DNA from: Microbacterium testaceum
GTDB taxonomy: Bacteria; Actinomycetota; Actinomycetes; Actinomycetales; Microbacteriaceae
NCBI RefSeq assembly: GCF_006539145.1
Contig: NZ_BJML01000009.1
Location: 124,001-188,000 of the forward strand
DNA length: 64,000 nt
Reading direction: 5' to 3'
The stretch's first letter is position 1; each line of letters starts with the position of its first letter. The notes under the pieces were generated by a model, which was not told where the DNA came from, did not search any database, and saw only the letters and a list, made by a program, of their open reading frames with translations. Below are positions 37,401 to 46,800 of this stretch, one piece after another. The translations under genes and the position numbers were made by a program.

Positions 37401-40400
37401 GGCGGTGACTCGCTCGCCGCGGTGCGGCTGGCGAACCGGCTGTCGCGCGCCGCACAGCGCACCGTGCCGACGCGGGCGGTGTTCGACCACCCCACGGTCG
37501 CGGAGCTCACCCGGTTCGTCGAGAACGCCGACGCCGCGGCAGCTCGCCCGCGCGCGACCGGTGCCGCCGACCGGGCGGCTCGCCTCCCGGCGACCCCGGG
37601 ACAGCGGCGCATGTGGCTCGCATCGCAGCTCGACACGACCTCGGCGACCTACACCGTCCCCCTGGCCTTCCTCTTCCCCCGCGAGCCCGACCGTTCGGCG
37701 CTGCGCGGGGCGCTGGCCGACACGACGCGGCGGCATCCGGCGCTGCGGACGCTGCTGTCGCCCGGGCCCGATGCCCTGGTCGCCGACCGGCTCGCTGCAG
37801 ACGACCCCCGAGCGCACCCCGGGGTCGAAGACGTGGTAGACGTCGACGCTTTTCTTCGCCGGCCGTTCGACCTGGCATCCGCGATCCCGATCCGTGTCGG
37901 TCTGAGCCCGCGCGACGATGGCTGGCTGCTGGTCATCGCCCTGCATCACAGCGCCGTCGACGAGGCGTCCGAGCCCGTGCTCCTGCAGACGCTGTCGGAG
38001 TCCATGCGCGCCCGCTGCGCGGGCACCGTCCCGGTCTGGGCCGAGGTCGACGCCGTGGTCGAGGAGCCGAGCGGCGAGAGCGCCGCCGAGGCGTTGGCAC
38101 GTCTCACCCCGCTGCCGGACCGCGCCGACGTGCCGGGATGGTCCGTCACCACCGCCGGCTTCGGTCGCGCCGGGGCGACCCGGGCCTGCGTGCTGACGGG
38201 GACGTCGGCGGCGGCCGTCCGCGATCGCGCGCGCGGGGGGACCGTCTTCGAACTCGCCGTCCGCGCGGTCGCCACGGCGGTCGAGCGGCTCGGCGGTCCT
38301 GCGGATCTGCTCATCGCATCGCCGGTGGCGCGCACGACGCCCGACGACGGGATCGTGGGATGCCACATCACCACGACCCTCTTCGCCGCGCGGCGTGGCA
38401 CCGACCTGCGGCCGCAGATCGTCGCTGCGCTCGACACACGCGCCGACGTCGCCGACCTGGTGGCCGCGGCGCCGGAGCTGCGCGACCGGGCCGCCCCGCG
38501 CATCATGGTCGTGCACCAGTCCCGGCGTCTCGACCGGCTCGAGCTGGGCGGGGTCGAGGGGTCGCGGATGCCGATCTCGACGGGCACGGCGAAGTTCGAC
38601 GCGACGATCACCGTCGCCGAGGTCGGTGACGATCTCGCCGTCGAGCTCGAATACGCGACGGATGCCCTCGCCGGCGACGAGGCCGAGCGCTTCCTCCGCC
38701 AGGTGCGCGCGGCCCTGGAGGGCGTCGACGCGGTCGACACCGTGTCGCCGGCGCTTCTCGAAGGAGGGCGGGCGATCGACGCCGGGCGCGACCGCACGCT
38801 CGTCGACCTCATCGCGCGAGGCGTCTCCGACGAGGCCCGCCGCATCGCGGGAACGCTCGCGGCCCGGGGGATCGGCCCGGGGTCGGTGGTCGGTGTGTGC
38901 GCGGTGCGCGGATCCGCCCAGGTGGACCTCGTGCACGGCATCGTGCTCGCGGGCGCGGCCTACGTGCCCATCGACCCCGCGTGGCCGGCCGCGCGACGCG
39001 AGGCCGTCGTCGCCGACGCGGGCGCCCACCTCGTGCTCGAGGCGGTCCCCGACCGCGCCGCTCCCACCGCCCCGCCGCTCGCGCCGAGACCCGACGACGC
39101 CGCCTATGTGTTGTTCACCTCGGGCTCGACCGGACGACCCAAGGGCGTCGTCGTCAGTCATCGCGCGATCGTGAACCGTCTGCTGGCGGCCCCCGGCCTG
39201 CACGGGATCGGGCCCGACGACGTCATCCTCTACAAGACCCCCTTCACGTTCGACGTGTCGGTCTGGGAGCTGTTCCTCCCGGCCGTCGTGGGCGTCCGTC
39301 AGGCGGTCGCCCCGCCCGATGCGCACCGCGATCCGGCCGCGATCGCCACCGCGATCGTGGCGGAGCGCGCCAGCGTCGTGCACTTCGTGCCGTCGGTGCT
39401 GGCCGCGTTCCTCGAGCACCTGTCGGGTGCGCGCGAGACGGCCGCCGCCGTGGCGCGGAGCCTCCGCGTGATCGTCTGCAGCGGCGAGGCGCTGACCGCG
39501 CACCACCTGCGCGGGCTTGCCGAGCTGCTGCCCGGCGTGCGCGTCGACAACCTGTACGGCCCGACCGAGGCGGCCGTCGACGTCACTGCCGCACTCGATG
39601 TCACGGTCGACCGACCGATCGGCATCGGGCTGCCCCTGGTCGGGGTGGCGTGCCGCATCCTGGATGCCACGCTCCAGCCGGTCGTGCCGGGTGCGGTGGG
39701 CGACCTCTATCTGTGCGGCGTGCAGCTCGCTCGCGGGTACGCGAACCGGCCCTCGCTGACCGCCGAGCGGTTCGTCGCCGATCCGTTCGCCGCCGGCGCG
39801 CGCATGTACGACACCGGCGACCGCGTGCGTCAGCGACCCGACGGCGCGATCGACTACCTCGGCCGGCGCGACCAGCAGGTCAAGGTCGGCGGTCAGCGGA
39901 TCGAGCTCGGCGACGTCGAGGCGGCGCTGGTGTCGGCGCCCGGCGTCGAGGCGGCTGCGGCGTTCGTCGTCGGGAGCACGTTGGTCGCCGTGTACGTGGG
40001 GACGGCGACCCCCGAGGCGGTGCGCGCACACGCGGGCGGTGTCGTCCCGGCCGCTCTGGTCCCGGCGCGCCTCACGGCGGTGGCCGGCCTCCCCCTCACC
40101 CCGCACGGGAAGCTCGACCGCGCGGCGCTGCCGCAGCTCGACCGCGCCCCCGCGGCCGTCGGTGGTCGAGCGCCCGCGGGGACGACCGAAGTCGCGCTGG
40201 CCGCGGCGTTCGCCGCGGCGCTCGGAGCCTCGACGGTACCGGCCGATGCCGATTTCTTCGCCCTCGGGGGCGACAGCATCTCGGCGATCGCCGTCGTCAC
40301 CGCGGCTCAGCGCCGTGGCATCCCGGTGTCGGTCGTCGATCTCTTCGAGACCCGCACCGTCGAGGGACTGGCGGCGCGGTGCGCCCCGCCGACCGAAAGC

Positions 40401-40841
40401 GTGACCGCGCGACCCGTTCCGCTGCCGCCGTCGCTCGCCGCCGCTCGCACCGACGGTCTCGACGTCGACACGATGACGGTCTCCGTGCCTCTGCAGACCG
40501 TGGAGGCCGAGGCCGCCCGCCGCGCGCTCACCTCGGTGGTCGCGACACGACCCGAGTTGCGCGTGCGCCTCGACCGGAGCCGCGCGCGGCTGTGGCGGGC
40601 GTTCCAGGTCGATCGCGTCCCGCCCGGCGACGGCGTCGACCTGGCGCAGGGCAGGCTCGTCGCCGTCGAGATCGCGGACGGTGCGCCGCGTCTCGTCGTC
40701 CACCGCATGGCGCTGCCCGCCGATGCGGAGCAGGGAGCGCGTCGTCTCGCCGCCGAGGTCTGTGACGTGGCGCGCACGGGCACGGCGGGGGCGGATGCCG
40801 TGCGTGCAGATGCAGTACGTGCAGGAGAAGGAAGAGCATGA
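34440..40841 (+). CDS. Siderophore NRPS 1: C-A(fhOrn)-T-C-A(Ser)-T plus C-terminal remnant
   Basis: The 2133-residue synthetase reads: C domain (about 15-440, HHVLVDG at 147-153). A1 (453-945, TSGSTGTPKG near 595, FDIS Asp 641) has pocket code DINYWGGIGK, the code known for N5-formyl-N5-hydroxyornithine. T1 is LGGDSL (Ser 991). The second C (1046-1440) has HHSAVDE at 1169-1175. A2 (1452-1900, FDVS Asp 1605) has code DVWHVSLVDK, serine. T2 is LGGDSIS (Ser 1946), a form usual before epimerases. The last 160 residues look like half an epimerase/condensation domain with HRMALPAD where HHxxxD belongs. GTG start. Codes were read by eye. Confidence 0.93.
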   Translation: MTVDAPARPSLDRPDDAVALTPAQRAVWVASEVDPDSATDFHLGWTTRFSSAHDPGRLAQAVARVLRGEPRLSRTVVADGDEPRWVACDPFEAPAVVDLRGENQPDAAVAARVDGLRVEVALGAGRLLHRHEILIVPDGYVWAQAYHHVLVDGRSIRELTRRVLAVLRDPDAAPPASRSAEAPESLRAGDAGRSGARPADTPRSDAEAVVAAVSRAESLIERPARGIRSIAVELDPDLVDSLPGLADRCGLSVGRTVAGLIAAYTATVRGPGAHAVRLAVAAPGDPHVVEMRSAVVPLQPAADGDATIEAYLRSFDEALSAQRPHLGADPGAVADALRTRFGSPTLVVPGINVMLGPDPGDGIARSTWVGPSTDLDIVAEGEIARRALRLVVRGRADDLELAAHASGLAAFLASAVAAPDRALSAHRIVDEPERALLLATRNDTGRCLSDADVVDMVFARARNAPSAVAVADGDRHIDYRTLLGAATRIARTLRDDFGAAPETIFAIDMHRSAEMVAAILGILLSGAAFVPLDPAWPHRRRASVVADAGARAVLVGPGAGEPTGLRTHAVDLAQIEPAADLVPRDPESLAYVIFTSGSTGTPKGAMIRHGAIASRMRWQIERVLGFGADDASLFKAPLSFDISINEVLLPLCSGGTVVVARDGEEREPERLLQLISQHGVTFTYLVASMLDALLDSDALTTAPRLEGLRHVWCGGELLTPELFARFRRHLPHATMYHGYGPAEATIGVSHIVYRGDGVRSTTSIGRPNPGCRLYVLDRALRPVPAGMGGELYVAGDLLGRGYVNAPALTASRFVANPFHDPRDPASTPRLYRTGDRARWNRDELEFLGRTDNQVKIGGMRVELEEIERAIAAAPGVRACVVVVRGARVHAYVVPKAGAAPERVEVSARERAIATLPRHMVPAWVTALDALPTTANGKVDRAALPEPVSQAVSPGALDAAQRPVAEQMAAVLGVDPAQIGPDTGFFTLGGDSLAAVRLANRLSRAAQRTVPTRAVFDHPTVAELTRFVENADAAAARPRATGAADRAARLPATPGQRRMWLASQLDTTSATYTVPLAFLFPREPDRSALRGALADTTRRHPALRTLLSPGPDALVADRLAADDPRAHPGVEDVVDVDAFLRRPFDLASAIPIRVGLSPRDDGWLLVIALHHSAVDEASEPVLLQTLSESMRARCAGTVPVWAEVDAVVEEPSGESAAEALARLTPLPDRADVPGWSVTTAGFGRAGATRACVLTGTSAAAVRDRARGGTVFELAVRAVATAVERLGGPADLLIASPVARTTPDDGIVGCHITTTLFAARRGTDLRPQIVAALDTRADVADLVAAAPELRDRAAPRIMVVHQSRRLDRLELGGVEGSRMPISTGTAKFDATITVAEVGDDLAVELEYATDALAGDEAERFLRQVRAALEGVDAVDTVSPALLEGGRAIDAGRDRTLVDLIARGVSDEARRIAGTLAARGIGPGSVVGVCAVRGSAQVDLVHGIVLAGAAYVPIDPAWPAARREAVVADAGAHLVLEAVPDRAAPTAPPLAPRPDDAAYVLFTSGSTGRPKGVVVSHRAIVNRLLAAPGLHGIGPDDVILYKTPFTFDVSVWELFLPAVVGVRQAVAPPDAHRDPAAIATAIVAERASVVHFVPSVLAAFLEHLSGARETAAAVARSLRVIVCSGEALTAHHLRGLAELLPGVRVDNLYGPTEAAVDVTAALDVTVDRPIGIGLPLVGVACRILDATLQPVVPGAVGDLYLCGVQLARGYANRPSLTAERFVADPFAAGARMYDTGDRVRQRPDGAIDYLGRRDQQVKVGGQRIELGDVEAALVSAPGVEAAAAFVVGSTLVAVYVGTATPEAVRAHAGGVVPAALVPARLTAVAGLPLTPHGKLDRAALPQLDRAPAAVGGRAPAGTTEVALAAAFAAALGASTVPADADFFALGGDSISAIAVVTAAQRRGIPVSVVDLFETRTVEGLAARCAPPTESVTARPVPLPPSLAAARTDGLDVDTMTVSVPLQTVEAEAARRALTSVVATRPELRVRLDRSRARLWRAFQVDRVPPGDGVDLAQGRLVAVEIADGAPRLVVHRMALPADAEQGARRLAAEVCDVARTGTAGADAVRADAVRAGEGRA

Positions 40842-43800
40842 GCGAGAACGTGATCGAGACGGTCCGGGTGCAGGGCGCGCGGGAGCGCATGCTCTTCCTC
40901 GCCGAGTTCGAGGACTCGCCGGACGCGTACGCGATGCCCCTCGTCCTGCGGATCGTCGACGGGCGCGTCGACGTCTCGGTCTTCGCCGCGGCGTTCCGCG
41001 ACGTCGTGGAACGCCACGCGAGTCTGCGTACCGCCTTCGAGAAGATCGACGGCGGCTGGACCGAGAGCGTAAGGGATGCCGCCGAGGTCCCCGTCCGCGA
41101 TCGGTCGGGCGAAACATGGGACGGGCGGTTGCCCTTCACTCCCGACCCCCGTCGCGAGGTCCCCGCCGCCGCGGCCGTGTACGCCGAGCACGTCGTGATC
41201 GTCATCCATCACGTGGCGGCTGACGGGCAGTCGATCCCCACGATCCTCGACGACCTCGAGCACGCCTACACGCAACGGCTCGCGGGCGGTGCGCCCACCT
41301 GGCCGGCAGGCCCCGCGTCCGACGCCGAGCCGCCGAGCGCGTCGGCGAACGGGCTCGGGCCGCTGTTCGCCGACATGCCGAGCGCCGTCCCGCTGCCCCT
41401 CGACCGGCCGCGCAGCCCCGCGCCGAGCTCGGTCGCCAATCGTGAGGAGCGTCCTTTGCCCGCGTGGGTCTCGCGGGCGCTCACCGACCTGTCGGGCCGG
41501 GTCGCGGCATCCCGGCTCATGCTCCTGCACGCGGCCGTCGCTCTCGTCCTGCGATCGAGGGGAGCGGGCGACCGCATCCCGCTCGGCATGGCCGCCGATC
41601 TGCGGGAGGGTTCCGACGCGGAGGGGGTCGGTCTGTTCCTGAACACCGTCGTCGGTCTCACCGATCTCACCGGTACGACGACCGTCGGCGAGGTGATCGG
41701 CCGCGTGCGTTCGTGCGCGCTCGACGCGTGGGAGCGCCGGGCCGTGCCGTTCGACGAGCTCGTCGCCGAGGTCGCTCCCGCCCGCGCCGCGGGCGTCCAC
41801 CCTCTGTTCCAGGTCATGATCGCGGAGGTCGACCGCCGCACCCGCCGGGTCGGGCTCGGGGACGTCTCCGCCGAGGTGCGCCACGACGCCGAGCCTTCGG
41901 CGAAATTCGACCTCACCTTCGCGATCGGCGAGGGCGACGACGGCCTCGTGGTCGACGTCGTCTCGCGCGCCGAGATCTTCCGCCCCGAGACGACGTCCGC
42001 CCTGCTGGAGTCGGTCGTTCTCGCGCTCGTCGCCCTCACCGGCGATGCCGCCGCGCCCGTCGACGGCCTCGCGCTGAGTCGGACGACCGGTCCCCGCCCC
42101 GCGCTACGGCCGCGGGGCACCGCGGTCACCGAGCGGCGCATGGCCCTGCCCCGGCACCGGGCCGCCGCGGCGCTGGTGGGTGTCTATGCCTCGAGCGACG
42201 CGATCGGCACCCGTCGGAGCGGCGACGAGTTCGTCCCGCTCACCCTCGACGAGGTGCTCGATGCGGCCGCGATCACGGATGAACCCCGCGATCCCGATAC
42301 GGTGGCCGGGCGGCCGGTCGCCGCATCGGCCGGACCCGACGGCATCCTTCTCGCGGCGGCGTCGGAAGCGATCGACGAAGAGTCCTGGCCCGCGCTGCTG
42401 GCTGCGCTCTCGACGGGCTCGGCGCTCGGCATCCGCGATGCCGCCGAATACGTCGAGGCCCGCACCCGCCGGGGAGAAGACCTCGGGATCGTCGACGCGG
42501 CCGAGGCCTGGCTCGACGTGATCGAGTCGGTTCCCGCGTCGGCCGTCGATCCGTCGTGGGCCGCCCTCGACCCCGGGGTGTCGGCGCACGCCGAGCTGCC
42601 CGCGCCGCCCACCACCACGACCGCCCTGCGCACCGCCGTGTTGTCGGGCCTCGGCGACCTCTGCGCCGGACCCGCCGTCGCGATGGTCGGTGAGCCCGAC
42701 CGCGATGACCCCGCTCAGGCCTCCGCCGTCGGTGTGCGGCGTCGCGCCTTCCCCGTCTTCCTTCGAGGCGACGGCACCATCGTCGAGCCGACCGCGGAGG
42801 CTGCGCGCGACTACGAGATCGCCGGCGAGGCGAGTCCGCACACACCGGGGGTCTTCGACGGTCTCGTGAACGCCGACGTGCTGGTCGACATCCACGTGTC
42901 CGATCGGCCCGTCGCTCCCGTCTCGGACCGTGTCACCGTGACCGCGAGCCTGGTCGCCGACCGGTGGCGGGTGACGGTGTCGGGGCATCGGGATGCCGCG
43001 GAGATCGCGGCGGCCATCGCCCGCCGCGTCACCCCCGGCGCCGGGGTGAGCACACTCACCGCGATCGTGCGCCCCGCCGACACGCGCGTGCTCGACACGG
43101 CGGGAATCGGGACCGCGGCGATCCGCGACCTCGAGCGCACGGCCGGATCGCTCCGAGCGGTGCACCCGGCGACGGCCCTGCAGGAGGGCCTGCTGTTTCA
43201 TCGCGACCTCTCCGGCGATACCGATGTCTACCTGTCGCAGACCGTCACCGACCTGGTCGGAACGCTCGACATCCCGGCGCTCCGCGCGGCCGCCGCGCGG
43301 ATGATCGCGCAGCATCCCCACGTGGCGGGCCACTTCCGGCGCGTCGGCGAGCGCACGGTGCTGATCGTGCCGCGGTCGCCGCGCATCGAATGGGATGTGC
43401 GCGTGGGCGATGACCGCGAGCGCTTCCTCGAGGACCAGCGCCGGCGCGGGTTCGACGGCGAGGGGCCGCTTCTGCGGTTCGGGCTGCTGAGCACGCCGGA
43501 CGGCTCGCAGCACACGTGGGTGCTCACCGTCGAGCACGCGATCCTCGACGGCTGGTCGATCTGGCGGTTCCTCCGCGGCATCCTCGACGAGTACACCCGG
43601 CACGGCTCGGCCGTCGAACGCTGCGGGCCGCCGTACGCGAGGTACGTCTCGTGGCTCGCTACTCGCGACCGGGAGGCGGCACGCGCGGCGTGGGGCGGCG
43701 CACTCGGGGGCATCGAGGCGCCGACCCTCGTCGCCCCCTCCGCGTCGGTCCGGGACCGCGGCGACGACGGGCGTTCCCTCGAACGCGTCCTGACCCTCGA

Positions 43801-46800
43801 CCCCACCCTGACGGCACGGCTGCGGCAGGCCGGCACCGCCGCGCGGGCGCCGCTCAGCGCGGTGTACGAGCTCGCGTGGGCCCTGGCGCTGCGGCACGAG
43901 ACGGGCCGTAGCGACGTCGCGTTCGGCACCGTGACCTCGGGGCGGCCCCCCGAGATCCCCGGCATCGACGACCTGCTCGGGTTGCTCTTCAACACCGTTC
44001 CGGTCCGCGTGCGGGTCCGCCCCGGCGGCGACCTGCAGGGTCACCTCGACGATCTCACCCGGTTCCGCCGCGTGATGCTGGCCCACCCCGAGGTGCCCCT
44101 GCCGGAGATCCTCGCGAGTTCGGGGCATCGCGAACTGTTCGACACCCTGTTCGTGTTCCAGAACATCCCCGTCACGCCGTCGACCGAGGCGCTCGGCCCC
44201 GACGGCGGCCTGCGCCAGCGCGCGCAGACCGTCCGCGACGCCACCCACTACCCGGTCACCGTCGTGGTGAACCCCGGCGGTGAGGGCGCCGGCGCGCGCG
44301 TGCGCGTCATGACGCGCCCCGGCGCCTGGCCCGACGACGAGGGCCTTCGTTCGACCGACCGGATCGTCGCCGCCTTCGTGCGGGCGCTCGAGGGCATCGC
44401 CGCGCACACCGGCGCGCTCGCCGCGCTCGACGTCGGCGACCCGGGTGAGGCCGGGGCGGGTGCGCTCGTCGGGGCGACCCCGAGCGGCGACGACGCGGCA
44501 CTGCTCGACGCGACGGTCTGGGAACTGCTCGTGCGACGCGCCCGCGTCGATCCCGACGGTCTCGCCGTCGTGGCCGGCCCGGTTCGCTGGACCTTCTCCG
44601 ACCTGGTGCACCGGGCGACGCAGCTCGCGACCGCCCTCCAGGAGCGCGGGATCGGGCCGGAGTCGCGCGTGGCGCTCTATCTGCCGCGCGATGCGCGCAT
44701 GATCGTCGCGCTGTTCGCCGTCTTCGCCGTGCACGCGGCGTACGTCCCCGTCGACCCCACCCTGCCCGCCACCCGCGTCGCCGACATCCTCCGTGAGGCG
44801 GCGCCGGCGGTCGTCGTCAGCGACGACGTGCTCTCCGCCGCCGTTCCGGCCGGCATCCCCGTGCTGTCGCCCGATGCGTCGGGAGACGGATCGTTCGTCG
44901 AGCCCCGTCGATCCCTCGATGCCCTCGCCTATGTCATCTTCACGTCGGGGTCGACGGGTCGGCCCAAGGGTGTGGCCGTGCCGTACCGGGGACTGACGAA
45001 CATGTTCGTGAATCATCGCGTCGAGATCTTCACGCCCGTCGTGACGGCGGCGGGCGGCCGGCGCCTGGCGATCGCGCACACCACGTCGTTCGCGTTCGAC
45101 GCCTCGTGGGAGCAGCTGCTCTGGCTGCTCGAAGGGCACAGCGTGCACGTCATCGACGACGACATGCGGCGCGATCCGCGCGCGCTGCTGGCCTACTTCG
45201 ACGACCACCGCATCGACGGCTTCGATGTGACGCCGAGCTACGGCCGCATCCTCGTCGACGAGGGGCTCCTCGCCCGCCCGCGCTGCACCGACCCGACCGC
45301 CGACGGCCCGGGTGTGGTCTTCGTGTCGCTGGGGGGAGAGGCGGTGCCCGACGACCTCTGGCGGGCGCTGCGCGACGCGCCCGGTGTCCACGGCTACAAC
45401 CTCTACGGCCCGACCGAATACACGATCAACGCCCTCGGCGCCGATGTCGAGGAACGCCCCACCTCGACGATCGGTCGACCCATCACCGCAACCGTCGCGC
45501 GAGTTCTCGACGATGCGCTCCGCCCCGCGCGGCCCGGGGTCGCGGGGGAGCTCTACCTCTCGGGGGTGGGCCTCGCCCGCGGCTACCTCGGACGCAGCGA
45601 CCTCACCGCCGAGCGGTTCGTCGCCGATCCGTTCGGGATGCCGGGAGAGCGTATGTACCGCACGGGCGACCTCGCGATGGTCGGTGGCGACGGCCTCATC
45701 AGCTACCTCGGACGCAGCGACGACCAGGTCAAGATCCGCGGTCACCGCGTGGAGCCCGCCGAGGTCTCGTCGGCCCTCGTCGCCCTCGACGGCATCCGTC
45801 GCGCCGCCGTCGTGCCGCTGCGAGGCCCCCGGGGAACCGAGCTCGCGGCCTATGTCGTGGCCGACGTCTCGCCGCTGCGGACCGCCGACGTCACCGCCGC
45901 CCTGCGGTCGCAGCTGCCCGACTATCTCGTGCCGGCCACGGTGACCGTCGTCGACGAGCTGCCGCTGACGGTCAACGGAAAGCTCGATGTGCGCGCCCTG
46001 CCCGAGCCCGTGCGCGAGTCGGTGGAGCGGCAGCGCCCGATCGGCGATGTCGAGTACCTCGTCGCCGAGGCGATGGCCGAGGTGCTCGGCGTCGACGAGG
46101 TGGGCCGCGACGACGACTTCTTCCTGCGCGGGGGCCATTCGCTGCTCGCCGTGCGGGTCGTCTCGCGGCTGCGGACGTCGTCGGGCCTCGACCTGAGCGT
46201 GCGCGACCTGTACGGGGCGCCGACCGTGGCGGGTCTCGCGCGCGCGGCGGCGGGCGAGCGCAGCGAGACGATGTTCGCCCCCGTCCTCCGCCTGCGCGAC
46301 GCCGACGGCCCCGCCGTCTTCTGCCTGCAGCCCGCCGGCGGGCTCGGGTGGGCGTACGCGGGTCTGTGTCGCCACCTCGACCCGGCTTTCGCGGTCTTCG
46401 CGCTGCAGGACCCGGCGCTGTCGGGCGGCCCTGAGCTCACCTCGGTCGATGCGATCGTCGACGATCAGATCGCGCGCATCCGCGAAGTCCGGCCCCACGG
46501 CCCGTATCACCTGCTCGGCTGGTCGTTCGGGGGGCAGCTCGCGCACGAGATCGCCGCGCGACTCGGCGACGAGGTGGCATCCGTCGTCCTGCTCGACGCG
46601 TACGCCGACGGCGCGGACGACGAGCTCGGGGCCCCCGTCGACGAGCAGGTCGCGGGTTTCGTGCGGAGCATGGCCGACGACCCGGTCCTCGCCGATCTCG
46701 ACGGCGAAGCGCGGGAGAGGCTCGTGTCGACGTTCGAGCGTCACCTCCGGCTGTCGATTCCCGCGGTCACCGCCTCGGCGCGCGCCGACACGCTGCTGGT

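Noticed and set aside
32985..41117. A very long open frame on the minus strand, running through the siderophore NRPS region into the formyltransferase
   Set aside because: Only its last 314 codons encode a recognisable protein (the formyltransferase). The rest is an Arg/Gly/Asp-rich mirror of the NRPS genes, caused by high third-position GC, and it lies across the divergent promoter.
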